Positions 44,061-53,080 of a stretch of DNA of 64,000 nucleotides are shown piece by piece. The DNA comes from Pseudopedobacter sp038243635 (GTDB lineage Bacteria > Bacteroidota > Bacteroidia > Sphingobacteriales > Sphingobacteriaceae). The notes beneath the pieces are model-generated. The model had not been told where the DNA came from and ran no database searches. It saw nothing but the letters and a program-made list of their open reading frames with translations. The stretch spans positions 1-64,000 of the forward strand of contig JBBSQW010000014.1 of the NCBI GenBank assembly GCA_038243635.1. The letters run 5' to 3'. The first letter of the stretch is position 1; the number at the start of each line of letters is the position of its first letter. The position numbers were made by a program, and so were the translations under genes.

Positions 44061-47000
44061 TTAGTTAAAGATATACCTAATGCCAAATTGCCCTGACCAA
44101 GCAGAACCGAATGCGGATTCTTGATATCCTTTTCCATTAGATGGAGCTTTAAACGTAAATCCCGAATTTGCAGGATTAGCATTTGGTGAATAAGAGACTA
44201 CTGTTAAGGCCTGATTCGAAACAAAATATGACCTCCCCCAATCCTTATTTATTAGGTTACCAACGTTAAAAACATCAAAAGTCAATTGTAATCTGTTTTT
44301 AGTTCCTCTAAAGATTGCGCCTAAATCCTGCGTAAGTCTTGCGTCAAATTGATGCTCCCAAGGAGTTTCTGCACCATTTCTTTCGGTGTACTGACCTCTT
44401 TTTGTTTTTAAGTAAGGGTCAGATTCAATAAAAGCATCTAATGCGGTCCACTGATCCGCTACAGTTATCGGAGAAGGTGTTGTTATTGGCAATAACTTAA
44501 TTTCGCTTTGGTTTCTTGGAACATAAAACAAATCGTTACTAAAGCTACCATCACCATTCAAATCGCCATTATATAGATAAGTAAATGGAGTTCCAGAGAT
44601 GCCTGCATAAAAAACAGATATTCCTGTACCAAAAGCTTTATCCTTTCCATAGTTAATCATATAATTTAGTGACCCTACCATTCTATGTCTAGTTTGAAAA
44701 GATGATGTAGAAAGCTGTGGATTATTCGGATCGTTTACGACCTGAAGAAATTCCCAGTTAGAAAGTGCTGTGCTACTAGTACCATCATTTAGAGATTTTG
44801 CTTCCGTATTTGTATAAGCAAAACTTGCGGAAATCCCATTACTAAAGGTCTTCTGTAATTGTGCAGTTAAGTTGTATGTATACCCTTTACTAGTATTGTC
44901 CAGCAATATTGCATTCGTAAAGTTTGAAGCGTCAACTTTTGCGCCATACACAAGTCTATTGTCTGCATTGTTTGAAAGCAACGGATTCAATCTAGCAGAA
45001 GTTGTATTCGGAGCCAAATTAATATCTGTATATAATACATTGTTGATAGTTTTTGAGTAAATACCTTCTAAAGTACCAGTTACCCCAAATGGAAGTTTGA
45101 AATCTAATGCCAAGTTGCTTCTAAAGACCTGTGGGATTTTAAAATCTTCATTAATCAGATTCACTTCCGCCTTATTAGATCCAGCGCCAGCAGACTGCTG
45201 ATTATTAGGGTCTGGAACGAAAGCTAGCGGACTTGATGTAGAGTTTTTCCGGTCTACAGTACCAAACAACACACCACTATTACCGTATTGGTTAGATAGC
45301 CAAACAAACGGCACTCTACCTGTAAATATTCCCGTACCTCCTCTTAATTGTACACTTCTATCACCTTTGATATCGTAATTAAAACCTAACCTTGGCGCAA
45401 ATAACGGTTTACTTTTTGGCGTAATATCCGTTCTATAGCCAGGGAAGGCAGTTTCCACAACTGTATTCTTTAGAGGTGCGTCACCAAAAATCGGCAAGTC
45501 AACTCTCAACCCAGCTGTTAACTTCAAACCTTTTAAGACTTCAAAATCGTCCTGTGCATAAAAAGCAAGCTGAGCAGCGCTAAACTCGGCAGCAGGAAGT
45601 GCATTACCTGCGATCCTTGAATAAGTTGCTCTTACCCTACTTGGCTTTCCGGCCAAATAATCTGCAACATTATTAAAATCCCATCTTCCATTAGAGTTAT
45701 TAATAAACAAGTTTCTGAAAGTGAAAAACTCATTATGCGTACCAAATGTTAGGTTGTGCTTACCTAAATTGAGTTTAAAATTATCGGTAAACTCAAAGAT
45801 GTCCTGATCTAATTGGTTAGCCGCAGAGCTACGTTGTGAACCTAATTCTGCGCTAGAACCGGAAACACCTTCTAAATTTAAGATTGTGATTTGCGGAAAT
45901 AAATCTCCCGCTACTTCTCGAGCGTCTCTTACTCTAGTATATCCTAAAATAAGGTTGTTAGACATTCTGTCAGATATTTTAGATCTTAGTTCTGCAACAC
46001 CAACATGCTGCTTGTTTGTAAACTTGTATCCGTTATTTCCAAACCTAAAGAAGGTTCCAGTTCTGCTAAGATTGTCATCAAAAGCGTCGATGTAATTATA
46101 TCTTGCAGTTAATTGATTTTTTTCGTTAATGTTCCAATCTAATTTGGTGAATATTTTGTCATTTTCTGTAGCAACATCTGTACTATTAAAACTACCTACG
46201 TCATACCCGTAAGTTAATTTTGTAAAATCAGCTATTGCTTTTGCGTTCGCAAGTGTTATCGCTGCACCAGTTTCTCCTGCATTATTAGATAGTGGAGCAG
46301 TTCTTCTTCCCAATTCAGCGTTCACAAAAAAGAATAGTTTATCTTTTATAATCGGTCCACCCAATCTTACACCATATTGATTGTTCATAAAAGGTGCAGA
46401 TTTTCCACCTGTTAAAACGTTTTTCCCTGTGGTGTTTTCATTTCTACCAAAAAGGTACGCTGAACCTTCAAACTTATTAGTTCCAGATCTAGTAACGGCA
46501 TTAACCCCTGCACCAGTAAAATTACCGGAGCTTACATCGTAAGGAGCAATTAGCACCTGTATTTCTTGAATAGCATCCAGTGAGATTGGTTGTGTTCCTG
46601 CAGGTCCACCTGGTGTGCCACTTGAAGACAAGCCAAATACATCATTATTAACAGCACCATCTATCGTAATGTTGTTGAATCTATTGTTAGCACCACCAAA
46701 AGAATTACCGTTGGCTTGAGGAGTTAATCTAGTAAAGTCTTGAAGTGACCTACTTAATGTAGGCAAGTTCTCAATTTGATCTCTTGAAATATTAGTAGCG
46801 GCACCTGTACGTTTACTATTTAAAACATTATCCTTAACCCCTATAACAGTAACCCCTTTAAGCTCTCTTCCCTCGTCGTTCAAAGTAACATCTAAAACTT
46901 CACCATTGCCTAACTTCAAAGTAACACTTGATAATTCGTAAGCTTTTAAGCCTATAAAAGAAATAATAATCTTGTAAGGACCACCTACACGCATGTTAGC

Positions 47001-47216
47001 CATGTTAAATCGACCATCAACATTAGACGTAGTAGTGTAATTTGTACCAGTAGGTGTATGCGTAGCTTTTACGGTTGCTCCAGGCAGTACTTCGCCTTTT
47101 GCATCCTTAACTGTCCCACTCAAACTACTGGTGGTAACCTGCCCTAAAGTTGTTAATGTAGCAAACACTAGCATTGCCAACAAGAGTGAAAATTTTCTTT
47201 GTAATTTTTGTCTCAT
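44061..47216 (-). CDS. TonB-dependent receptor with carboxypeptidase-regulatory domain
   Basis: A 1,051-residue outer-membrane protein. It has a signal peptide (1-25, ending 'TTLGQVTT'), a CarboxypepD_reg-like domain at about 27-110 ('SLSGTVKDAKGEVLPGATVK'), a plug with 'NLPTLSRSLQDFTRLTP', and a large barrel ending in 'WSGQFGIRYIFN' with a terminal aromatic residue. The pattern matches the Oar-like group of TonB receptors. No SusD partner is adjacent, so it is not a standard glycan SusC pair. Substrate unknown. It would depend on a TonB such as that at 16.5 kb. Confidence 0.93.
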   Translation of the reverse strand: MRQKLQRKFSLLLAMLVFATLTTLGQVTTSSLSGTVKDAKGEVLPGATVKATHTPTGTNYTTTSNVDGRFNMANMRVGGPYKIIISFIGLKAYELSSVTLKLGNGEVLDVTLNDEGRELKGVTVIGVKDNVLNSKRTGAATNISRDQIENLPTLSRSLQDFTRLTPQANGNSFGGANNRFNNITIDGAVNNDVFGLSSSGTPGGPAGTQPISLDAIQEIQVLIAPYDVSSGNFTGAGVNAVTRSGTNKFEGSAYLFGRNENTTGKNVLTGGKSAPFMNNQYGVRLGGPIIKDKLFFFVNAELGRRTAPLSNNAGETGAAITLANAKAIADFTKLTYGYDVGSFNSTDVATENDKIFTKLDWNINEKNQLTARYNYIDAFDDNLSRTGTFFRFGNNGYKFTNKQHVGVAELRSKISDRMSNNLILGYTRVRDAREVAGDLFPQITILNLEGVSGSSAELGSQRSSAANQLDQDIFEFTDNFKLNLGKHNLTFGTHNEFFTFRNLFINNSNGRWDFNNVADYLAGKPSRVRATYSRIAGNALPAAEFSAAQLAFYAQDDFEVLKGLKLTAGLRVDLPIFGDAPLKNTVVETAFPGYRTDITPKSKPLFAPRLGFNYDIKGDRSVQLRGGTGIFTGRVPFVWLSNQYGNSGVLFGTVDRKNSTSSPLAFVPDPNNQQSAGAGSNKAEVNLINEDFKIPQVFRSNLALDFKLPFGVTGTLEGIYSKTINNVLYTDINLAPNTTSARLNPLLSNNADNRLVYGAKVDASNFTNAILLDNTSKGYTYNLTAQLQKTFSNGISASFAYTNTEAKSLNDGTSSTALSNWEFLQVVNDPNNPQLSTSSFQTRHRMVGSLNYMINYGKDKAFGTGISVFYAGISGTPFTYLYNGDLNGDGSFSNDLFYVPRNQSEIKLLPITTPSPITVADQWTALDAFIESDPYLKTKRGQYTERNGAETPWEHQFDARLTQDLGAIFRGTKNRLQLTFDVFNVGNLINKDWGRSYFVSNQALTVVSYSPNANPANSGFTFKAPSNGKGYQESAFGSAWSGQFGIRYIFN

Positions 47217-47444
47217 ATTTTGCTTATTTTAGTTTCACAAAGGTCAAAACTATTCCTTATATATTCCTATCAACCAAGGTTAAATAATTATAACCAATGT
47301 AACATTTACATAACAACTTGCTTTCACTCAATTTTGTTTTAATCCCAACATTTTAAAGCCATATAAACTCACGACTATCTTTTTTTAAAAACTTGAAATT
47401 GATTAGCTTTGCATCACACAAAAACGACAATTCAATTTTTTGAT

Positions 47445-48833
47445 ATGAATTATGATTTAATAGTTATTGGCAGCGGACCGGGTGGTTATGTTGCTGCAAT
47501 TAGAGCCGCACAATTAGGATTAAAAACAGCTATCGTAGAAAAAGAATCTCTTGGTGGTATATGTTTAAATTGGGGTTGTATCCCAACAAAAGCATTACTA
47601 AAAAGTGCTCAGGTTTTTGAATATATCAACCATGCTGCCGATTATGGCATTACCGTAGGCGAAGCTTCCCCAGATTTTGACGCTGTTGTTAAAAGAAGTA
47701 GAGGTGTTGCTGATGGCATGAGTAAAGGAATTCAGTTTTTGATGAAGAAAAACAAAGTTGATGTCATCAACGGATTGGGAAAAATTAAAACAGGCGGTAA
47801 AGTTGAAGTGAAAGCTGCCGACGGAACTGTAAAAGAATATACTGCAAAAAGCACCATCTTGGCAACAGGCGGTCGTTCAAGAGAATTGCCTCACATTAAA
47901 CAAGACGGTAAAAAAGTAATTGGCTACCGCGAAGCAATGACTTTGCCTAAACAACCTAAAAGCCTTATAGTAATGGGTTCGGGCGCTATCGGCGTTGAGT
48001 TTGCCTATTTTTACGCTACCATGGGAACCAAAGTAACCATTGTAGAGTTTTTGGATAACATTGTTCCGGTTGAGGATGAAGATGTATCAAAACAATTAAA
48101 CCGCTCTTTCAAAAAAGTAGGTATCGATATTTTAACAAAATCATCTGTTGAAAAAATTGATGCAAGCGGAGACCTTTGTAAAGTAACTGTTAAAACAGAA
48201 GCTGGCGAAAAAGTTTTAGAAGCTGAAATCGTTTTATCTGCAGTTGGTTACACACCAAACTTAGAAGGAATTGGATTAGAAGAAGTAGGTGTAAAAGTTG
48301 ATAAAGGTCGCGTTGTTACAGACGAGTTCTACAAAACCAATATAGACGGTGTTTATGCAATTGGTGATATTGTTGCTGGTCAAGCTTTGGCTCACGTAGC
48401 ATCTGCAGAAGGAATTATCTGTGTAGAAAAAATTGCTGGTCACCACCCAGAACCTTTAAATTACGGAAACATCCCAGGCTGTACTTATTGCTCTCCAGAA
48501 ATCGCATCGGTTGGTATGACAGAGAAAAAAGCAAAAGAAGCAGGTTACGAGCTTAAGGTGGGTAAATTCCCATTCTCTGCATCGGGTAAAGCAAGTGCTT
48601 CTGGCGCTAAAGATGGTTTTGTTAAATTAATTTTTGATGCGAAATACGGAGAACTATTAGGTGCACACATGATTGGTAATAATGTTACAGAAATGATTGC
48701 TGAATTGGTTGTTGCTCGTAAATTAGAAACTACTGGCATGGAATTAATTAAAGCTGTACACCCACACCCAACCATGAGCGAAGCGATAATGGAAGCTGCC
48801 GCTGACGCATATGGAGAGGTAATCCATTTGTAG
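47445..48833 (+). CDS. lpdA: Dihydrolipoyl dehydrogenase
   Basis: A 462-residue flavoprotein. It has the FAD loop 'YDLIVIGSGPGGYVAAIRAA', redox motif 'GGICLNWGCIPTKALL' with the CxxxxC pair, NAD loop 'LIVMGSGAIGVEFAYFYAT', 'YAIGDIV' and the C-terminal 'HPHPTMSEAIMEAA' with the catalytic His-Glu. It reoxidises the lipoyl groups of 2-oxoacid dehydrogenases. The start is placed at the ATG 36 bases inside the longest frame, just before the FAD motif. No E1/E2 genes adjoin. Confidence 0.96.
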   Translation: MNYDLIVIGSGPGGYVAAIRAAQLGLKTAIVEKESLGGICLNWGCIPTKALLKSAQVFEYINHAADYGITVGEASPDFDAVVKRSRGVADGMSKGIQFLMKKNKVDVINGLGKIKTGGKVEVKAADGTVKEYTAKSTILATGGRSRELPHIKQDGKKVIGYREAMTLPKQPKSLIVMGSGAIGVEFAYFYATMGTKVTIVEFLDNIVPVEDEDVSKQLNRSFKKVGIDILTKSSVEKIDASGDLCKVTVKTEAGEKVLEAEIVLSAVGYTPNLEGIGLEEVGVKVDKGRVVTDEFYKTNIDGVYAIGDIVAGQALAHVASAEGIICVEKIAGHHPEPLNYGNIPGCTYCSPEIASVGMTEKKAKEAGYELKVGKFPFSASGKASASGAKDGFVKLIFDAKYGELLGAHMIGNNVTEMIAELVVARKLETTGMELIKAVHPHPTMSEAIMEAAADAYGEVIHL

Positions 48834-49173
48834 GTGGTTAGGTGGTTGGTTTTTTAGCTCTTTAGGGCTTTCTCATCTGGCTAATTCAACATTAGAAACA
48901 ATAGTCATGGCAGACATTGCAACAACTCAACTCATGACGCGTTGCAAATCGTTTAACATGACGAACTAAATAAAAAAGACTTTCTATGTTTTTTAGAAAC
49001 TTAGAAAGTCTTTTTTGATTAATCTATTTCCTAGCGAGCGCCGAATCTGTCATGCTGACAATAGAAAGCATCTCACAAATAAATACGTATTCTGCAACTA
49101 ACTGACTAACTTTCCACGCAATAATCCCTAACCACCTAACAAACTAAAAACTAACCACCTAACAACCTAAAAC
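48834..49173. other. Intergenic region with mirrored GGTTAG-rich ends
   Basis: 340 bases between lpdA and the MBL gene. A GGTGGTTAGG-type sequence right after the lpdA stop is mirrored by CCTAACCACC-type sequence before the next gene. In between is the lpdA terminator and, near 49047, a segment TGTCATGCTGACAATAGAAA that resembles a common dispersed Bacteroidota repeat. No gene. Confidence 0.45.
48972..49017 (+). terminator. Terminator after lpdA
   Basis: A 15-base-pair stem, AGACTTTCTA with TAGAAAGTCT plus flanking A/T pairs, followed by a T-run. Confidence 0.8.
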
Positions 49174-50013
49174 ATGAAATTACACAAAATAGAAACCGGT
49201 TTCTTTAAATTAGATGGTGGCGCAATGTTTGGCGTGGTGCCTAAAGTGATTTGGCAAAAAACCAATCCGGCAGATGAAAACAATCTTTGTACTTGGGCAA
49301 TGCGCTGTTTACTGATTGAAGATGAAGGACGATTGATTTTAGTTGATACAGGAATTGGCGATAAGCAAGACGAAAAGTTTTTAAAGCATTATTATTTGCA
49401 TGGCGAAGCTAGTTTAGATAAATCTTTGGCAGACTTAGGTTTTAGAAAAGATGATATTACCGATGTGTTTTTAACACACCTTCATTTTGACCACGTCGGA
49501 GGGGCGGTGATCCGTGAAAACGGAGAATTGAAGACAGCTTTCAAAAATGCAACCTATTGGAGCAGTAAGCAACATTGGGACTGGGCAGTAAACCCAAATG
49601 CTAGGGAAAAAGCATCCTTTTTAAAAGAAAACATTTTACCAATACAAGAAAGCGGACAATTGAAATTTATTGAAGCAATAGATGGAGTGCAGTTTACCGA
49701 AAACATAAAAGTACGTTTTGCTTATGGACATACAGATGCGATGATGCTTCCACAGATTAGTTATAAAGGCAAAACATTGGTTTATATGGCAGATCTATTG
49801 CCGTCCGTTGGCCATATTCCCCTACCCTATGTAATGGCTTATGATATGTTCCCAATCAAAACTTTAGACGAAAAATCAGCATTTTTAAAAGAAGCGGTAG
49901 AAAATAATTACATCCTTATTTTAGAGCATGACCCCGTAAACGAGTGTTGCACTTTGCAGAATACCGACAAAGGGATCAAGTTGGACGAGACTTTCGCTAT
50001 TGCTGATATTTAA
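49174..50013 (+). CDS. MBL-fold metallo-hydrolase
   Basis: A 279-residue metallo-beta-lactamase-fold enzyme. The main zinc motif is 'LTHLHFDHVGG' near residue 106; 'YGHTDAM' and 'YMADLLPSVGHIPL' provide further ligands, and 'ILEHDP' the last one. The group resembles lactonase-like or AttM-like hydrolases by length and layout, but the substrate cannot be called. It has no signal peptide. It is a single gene converging with the HTH/DUF2975 pair. Confidence 0.88.
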   Translation: MKLHKIETGFFKLDGGAMFGVVPKVIWQKTNPADENNLCTWAMRCLLIEDEGRLILVDTGIGDKQDEKFLKHYYLHGEASLDKSLADLGFRKDDITDVFLTHLHFDHVGGAVIRENGELKTAFKNATYWSSKQHWDWAVNPNAREKASFLKENILPIQESGQLKFIEAIDGVQFTENIKVRFAYGHTDAMMLPQISYKGKTLVYMADLLPSVGHIPLPYVMAYDMFPIKTLDEKSAFLKEAVENNYILILEHDPVNECCTLQNTDKGIKLDETFAIADI

Positions 50014-50060
50014 ATAAATATTCCGAACTTTCGAGGTCAAGCATTGGGATCAGTTCAATT

Positions 50061-50267
50061 TTAATCTTTTCTATACTCCAAAATATCGCCCGGCTGGCAG
50101 TCCAAAACTTCACATATCATATTTAGCGTTTCTAACCTAATTGCTTTGGCTTTCCCTGTTTTTAAAATTGAAAGGTTAGACATTGTAATCCCAACACGTT
50201 CACTCAGCTCGGTAAGTGACATTTTGCGTTGTGCTAAAACCACATCCAAGTTTATAATTATCGGCAT
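50061..50267 (-). CDS. Cro/CI-type HTH regulator (YozG-like)
   Basis: A 68-residue protein that is nearly all helix-turn-helix: 'VVLAQRKMSLTELSERVGIT' followed by 'MSNLSILKTGKAKAIRLETL' and 'CEVLDCQPGDILEY'. It matches the short regulators paired with DUF2975 membrane proteins. It starts two bases after the DUF2975 stop, so the two are co-transcribed. Confidence 0.92.
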   Translation of the reverse strand: MPIIINLDVVLAQRKMSLTELSERVGITMSNLSILKTGKAKAIRLETLNMICEVLDCQPGDILEYRKD

Positions 50268-50269
50268 AG

Positions 50270-50899
50270 CTAAACTGTTAAATCCTGCTCTTGTTGTAAT
50301 TCTAAACCTTTTTTAATTAATAAAGCAAAAAAAATCATAAGCATTAAGAACGCAATATAATAATGTTGATTTATACTAGATGATTCAATGCTTATAAACA
50401 AACCATCACCTAACCTTTTCTGTAGATAATATCGAAAAAATATTATTTGAATGGCTTTAAGAGCATATAAACCTGCAAATACAATATTTAATTTCCAAAA
50501 ACCATTAATTAATCTTTGTGTGAAAATTTTCTGTGGAGTAGAATCTTTAAGCATAACATACAAGCTTAAACAAACTATAATAAAGCATAAAAACATAAAT
50601 GGATCAAAATACTCATTATTATATGGGCTACATTTCAATAATAAATTATCCCAATTTGATTTCGGCTGAAAAACAGCAAAGCGAGCACCCTCTATAATTA
50701 AGTTTTGTTTTTCTATTTTAATCTCATTTTTCGGTTTAGACCAATCACGCTCTAACAATACTTTAACCGGTCTATTGATACCACCGAAACTCGTAAGAAT
50801 GATAGACATGAAAAATATAAAACAGCCCGAAATCAATATGAAAATCACAAGAGATTTAGGATTAAATGTATTTTCATTTACTTTTTTTTCAAATTTCAT
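50270..50899 (-). CDS. DUF2975 membrane protein
   Basis: A 209-residue membrane protein with about four spans (around 18-38, 100-117, 130-155 and 180-200) and an extracytoplasmic loop between spans 1 and 2. The C-terminus 'IKKGLELQQEQDLTV' is the signature seen in DUF2975. In many genomes the gene precedes a small HTH regulator, as here. The pair may sense an envelope condition, but no signal is known. Confidence 0.85.
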   Translation of the reverse strand: MKFEKKVNENTFNPKSLVIFILISGCFIFFMSIILTSFGGINRPVKVLLERDWSKPKNEIKIEKQNLIIEGARFAVFQPKSNWDNLLLKCSPYNNEYFDPFMFLCFIIVCLSLYVMLKDSTPQKIFTQRLINGFWKLNIVFAGLYALKAIQIIFFRYYLQKRLGDGLFISIESSSINQHYYIAFLMLMIFFALLIKKGLELQQEQDLTV

Positions 50900-50968
50900 T
50901 TTTTCTATTTTAATGGATTTAATTATTATGTGCTTGATGAATAATACTGCTTTCTAAACCGTCAAATC

Positions 50969-51244
50969 TTACTCATCCTGTAACACCAACCCTTCCTTAA
51001 AAAATTCATCAGAGCAATTAATAAAGAGCAAATAAACCATAAATATACATTGTACCCAAGCCCACAAAGCTGAACGGGCGATAAAAAAAAATGAACTGGC
51101 CAAGCTATGGATGTATGAATTATATTGAAAAACGATTATAATCTTCAATAACACGATGGCATAAATCAAATAGTAAAACTTACTTAAGCTGGTCAATGTG
51201 TTCCGAGAAAACTTAAAAACCTTTGGGGTATTCTTTAGCACCAC
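50969..51244 (-). CDS. DUF2975-like C-terminal fragment
   Basis: A 91-residue frame with two or three hydrophobic segments and the end 'DEFFKEGLVLQDE', close to the C-terminus of the intact DUF2975 neighbour. The N-terminal half of the family is missing and the start is a GTG. It is probably the remaining part of a second DUF2975 gene. It may not be expressed. Confidence 0.4.
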   Translation of the reverse strand: MVLKNTPKVFKFSRNTLTSLSKFYYLIYAIVLLKIIIVFQYNSYIHSLASSFFFIARSALWAWVQCIFMVYLLFINCSDEFFKEGLVLQDE

Positions 51245-51360
51245 AAGATCCCGACACTTATCACAAAAAAAAGCAATCCAAAAGAAAGAGAAAAAAACTC
51301 ATCCGCATTAGAATCCAAATCAAACATCAGTTGTTGGCAATAAGATTTTGGTTTAAGCAC

Positions 51361-51615
51361 TCACTCACTTTTTTGGGACACCTCGATAAGATTGCTTCCA
51401 ATGCTTAGTTTTTCTATTGATTGCGGTAACAAGTTTTCAATTGCAATTTTCTTAGATTTCTGCTGTTGGTAGTTTTCAAAACTTCCCCAAAAGCTAAATC
51501 CAGAAAAAATCGCCCCAACTAACAGAGACCTATATGCCGAAAGTGTGGGGTTAAACTTGGCAGGTTGCCACACTGAAAACGAGCTGATTTTTGAAATGAA
51601 TTGACTCTGCACCAT
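51361..51615 (-). CDS. Short hypothetical protein, possibly a remnant
   Basis: An 84-residue frame with one hydrophobic segment near 'LLVGAIFSGFSFWGSF' and a polar tail. It is upstream of the DUF2975-like fragment on the same strand, and both may derive from one decayed membrane protein gene. No family recognised. Confidence 0.3.
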   Translation of the reverse strand: MVQSQFISKISSFSVWQPAKFNPTLSAYRSLLVGAIFSGFSFWGSFENYQQQKSKKIAIENLLPQSIEKLSIGSNLIEVSQKSE

Positions 51616-51862
51616 CTTTGAGAATTAATTAAAAAGTTTATTGATAATAACATCAGCAAAAATAATACTTTTATAGTTGTAAAGCAATATTTACTTATTG
51701 AATTACAATAAATAAATATTAAAAAACAATGTTTTTAGATAAACACTGACAAACTTTCAATGGCTTGGTTTTTGTAGGCTGACACCCGAATTGTTGTACA
51801 AAAATAAAATCAAATAATCCCAACATTTTCAGAGAATTAACGTTAAATGATACAAAGTTTCT

Positions 51863-51870
51863 TAGCTTTG
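51863..51870 (+). promoter_or_regulatory. Minus-7 box upstream of rpoD
   Basis: TAGCTTTG matches TAnnTTTG about 40 bases before the rpoD start. No clear TTG at the expected spacing. Confidence 0.4.
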
Positions 51871-51911
51871 CAGACTTTTAGTTTTTAGAATAGCGCAATT
51901 AATTAGTTTAA

Positions 51912-52772
51912 ATGAGACAACTCAAGATTACTCAATCCATAACCAACCGTGAATCACAGTCGTTAGACAAATACCTTCACGAAATTGGTAAGGTTGATTT
52001 AATTACAGCCGAAGAGGAAGTTATCCTGGCACAAAAAATCAGAGAAGGCGATCAAGCCGCTCTTGAACGTTTGACTAAAACAAATTTACGTTTCGTTGTT
52101 TCCGTAGCAAAACAATACCAAAATCAAGGCCTTACCTTGGGCGATTTAATTAATGAAGGTAACTTAGGCCTAATCAAAGCCGCAAAAAGATTTGATGAAA
52201 CCAAAGGTTTTAAATTCATTTCCTATGCCGTTTGGTGGATTCGCCAATCAATTTTACAAGCCATCGCGGAACAATCACGTATCGTACGTTTGCCGCTAAA
52301 CCAAGTAGGTTCTTTAAGTAAAATTAGTAAAGCTTTCTCCAGACTAGAGCAGGAATTTGAAAGAGAACCATCTCCAGAGGAATTGGCAGACACTTTAGAA
52401 ACTACTGTTGAAAAAATCTCAGATACGTTAAGTAACTCTGGTCGTCACGTTTCTATGGATGCTCCTTTTGTACAGGGAGAAGAAAACACATTGTTAGATG
52501 TTTTGGAAAATGATAATCCAAACACCGACAGTAACTTAATTGATGAGTCTTTATCAGAAGAAATCAAACGTTCTTTATCTACTTTAACAGAAAGAGAAAG
52601 AGAAATAATCGTATTATTTTTTGGATTAAGCACTAATCATCCACTTTCACTTGAAGAAATTGGTGAAAAATTTAACTTAACCCGTGAGCGTGTTCGTCAG
52701 ATTAAAGACAAAGCCTTACAAAGGTTACGTCATACCTCAAGAAGTAAAATTTTAAAATCCTATTTGGGTTAA
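51912..52772 (+). CDS. rpoD: Primary RNA polymerase sigma factor RpoD
   Basis: A 286-residue sigma-70 factor, the short primary form of Bacteroidota that lacks region 1.1. It has region 1.2 'LDKYLHEIGKVDLITAEEE', region 2 'LRFVVSVAKQYQNQGL' and 'DLINEGNLGLIKAAKRFD', with 'FISYAVWWIRQSILQAIAEQ' for minus-10 contacts. Region 3 is 'RLPLNQVGSLSKI'. Region 4 is 'LTEREREIIVLFFGL' and 'LEEIGEKFNLTRERVRQIKD'. It directs transcription from promoters of the TTG / TAnnTTTG type seen in this window. It is monocistronic with a clear terminator. Confidence 0.97.
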   Translation: MRQLKITQSITNRESQSLDKYLHEIGKVDLITAEEEVILAQKIREGDQAALERLTKTNLRFVVSVAKQYQNQGLTLGDLINEGNLGLIKAAKRFDETKGFKFISYAVWWIRQSILQAIAEQSRIVRLPLNQVGSLSKISKAFSRLEQEFEREPSPEELADTLETTVEKISDTLSNSGRHVSMDAPFVQGEENTLLDVLENDNPNTDSNLIDESLSEEIKRSLSTLTEREREIIVLFFGLSTNHPLSLEEIGEKFNLTRERVRQIKDKALQRLRHTSRSKILKSYLG

Positions 52773-52789
52773 TAAAATACAACCTCAAC

Positions 52790-52824
52790 AAAAAAGCATT
52801 CATCATTTGGTGGATGCTTTTTTG
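52790..52824 (+). terminator. Terminator after rpoD
   Basis: AAAAAGCATTCATC pairs imperfectly with GGTGGATGCTTTTTT around a short loop, followed by GTTTTT. Confidence 0.75.
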
Positions 52825-53080
52825 TTTTTCTAATGGTTTTATGAAATGGACATTCCATTAAAAATTTATTTAGAATCAGACGAATGTTTTGCTTACTTCT
52901 ATGGGCAGCTAGGGAAAAGTGAATCTGCCATCTATCCTTTCCTTTCTCTATGGTGAGAGAATTAAAAACACATCGAGGTTTATAAACTTCACAACCAACT
53001 CTACGACCGCACCGTTCAAAGCTGTTCTGTATAATATGGCAAAATAATTGCTAGCTATGGTTCGATAAACAAACATCCCC

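Noticed and set aside
52860..52955. 36-codon forward frame after rpoD
   Set aside because: No signal, family or conservation cue, and the surrounding bases contain many stops. It could be a remnant but cannot be supported.
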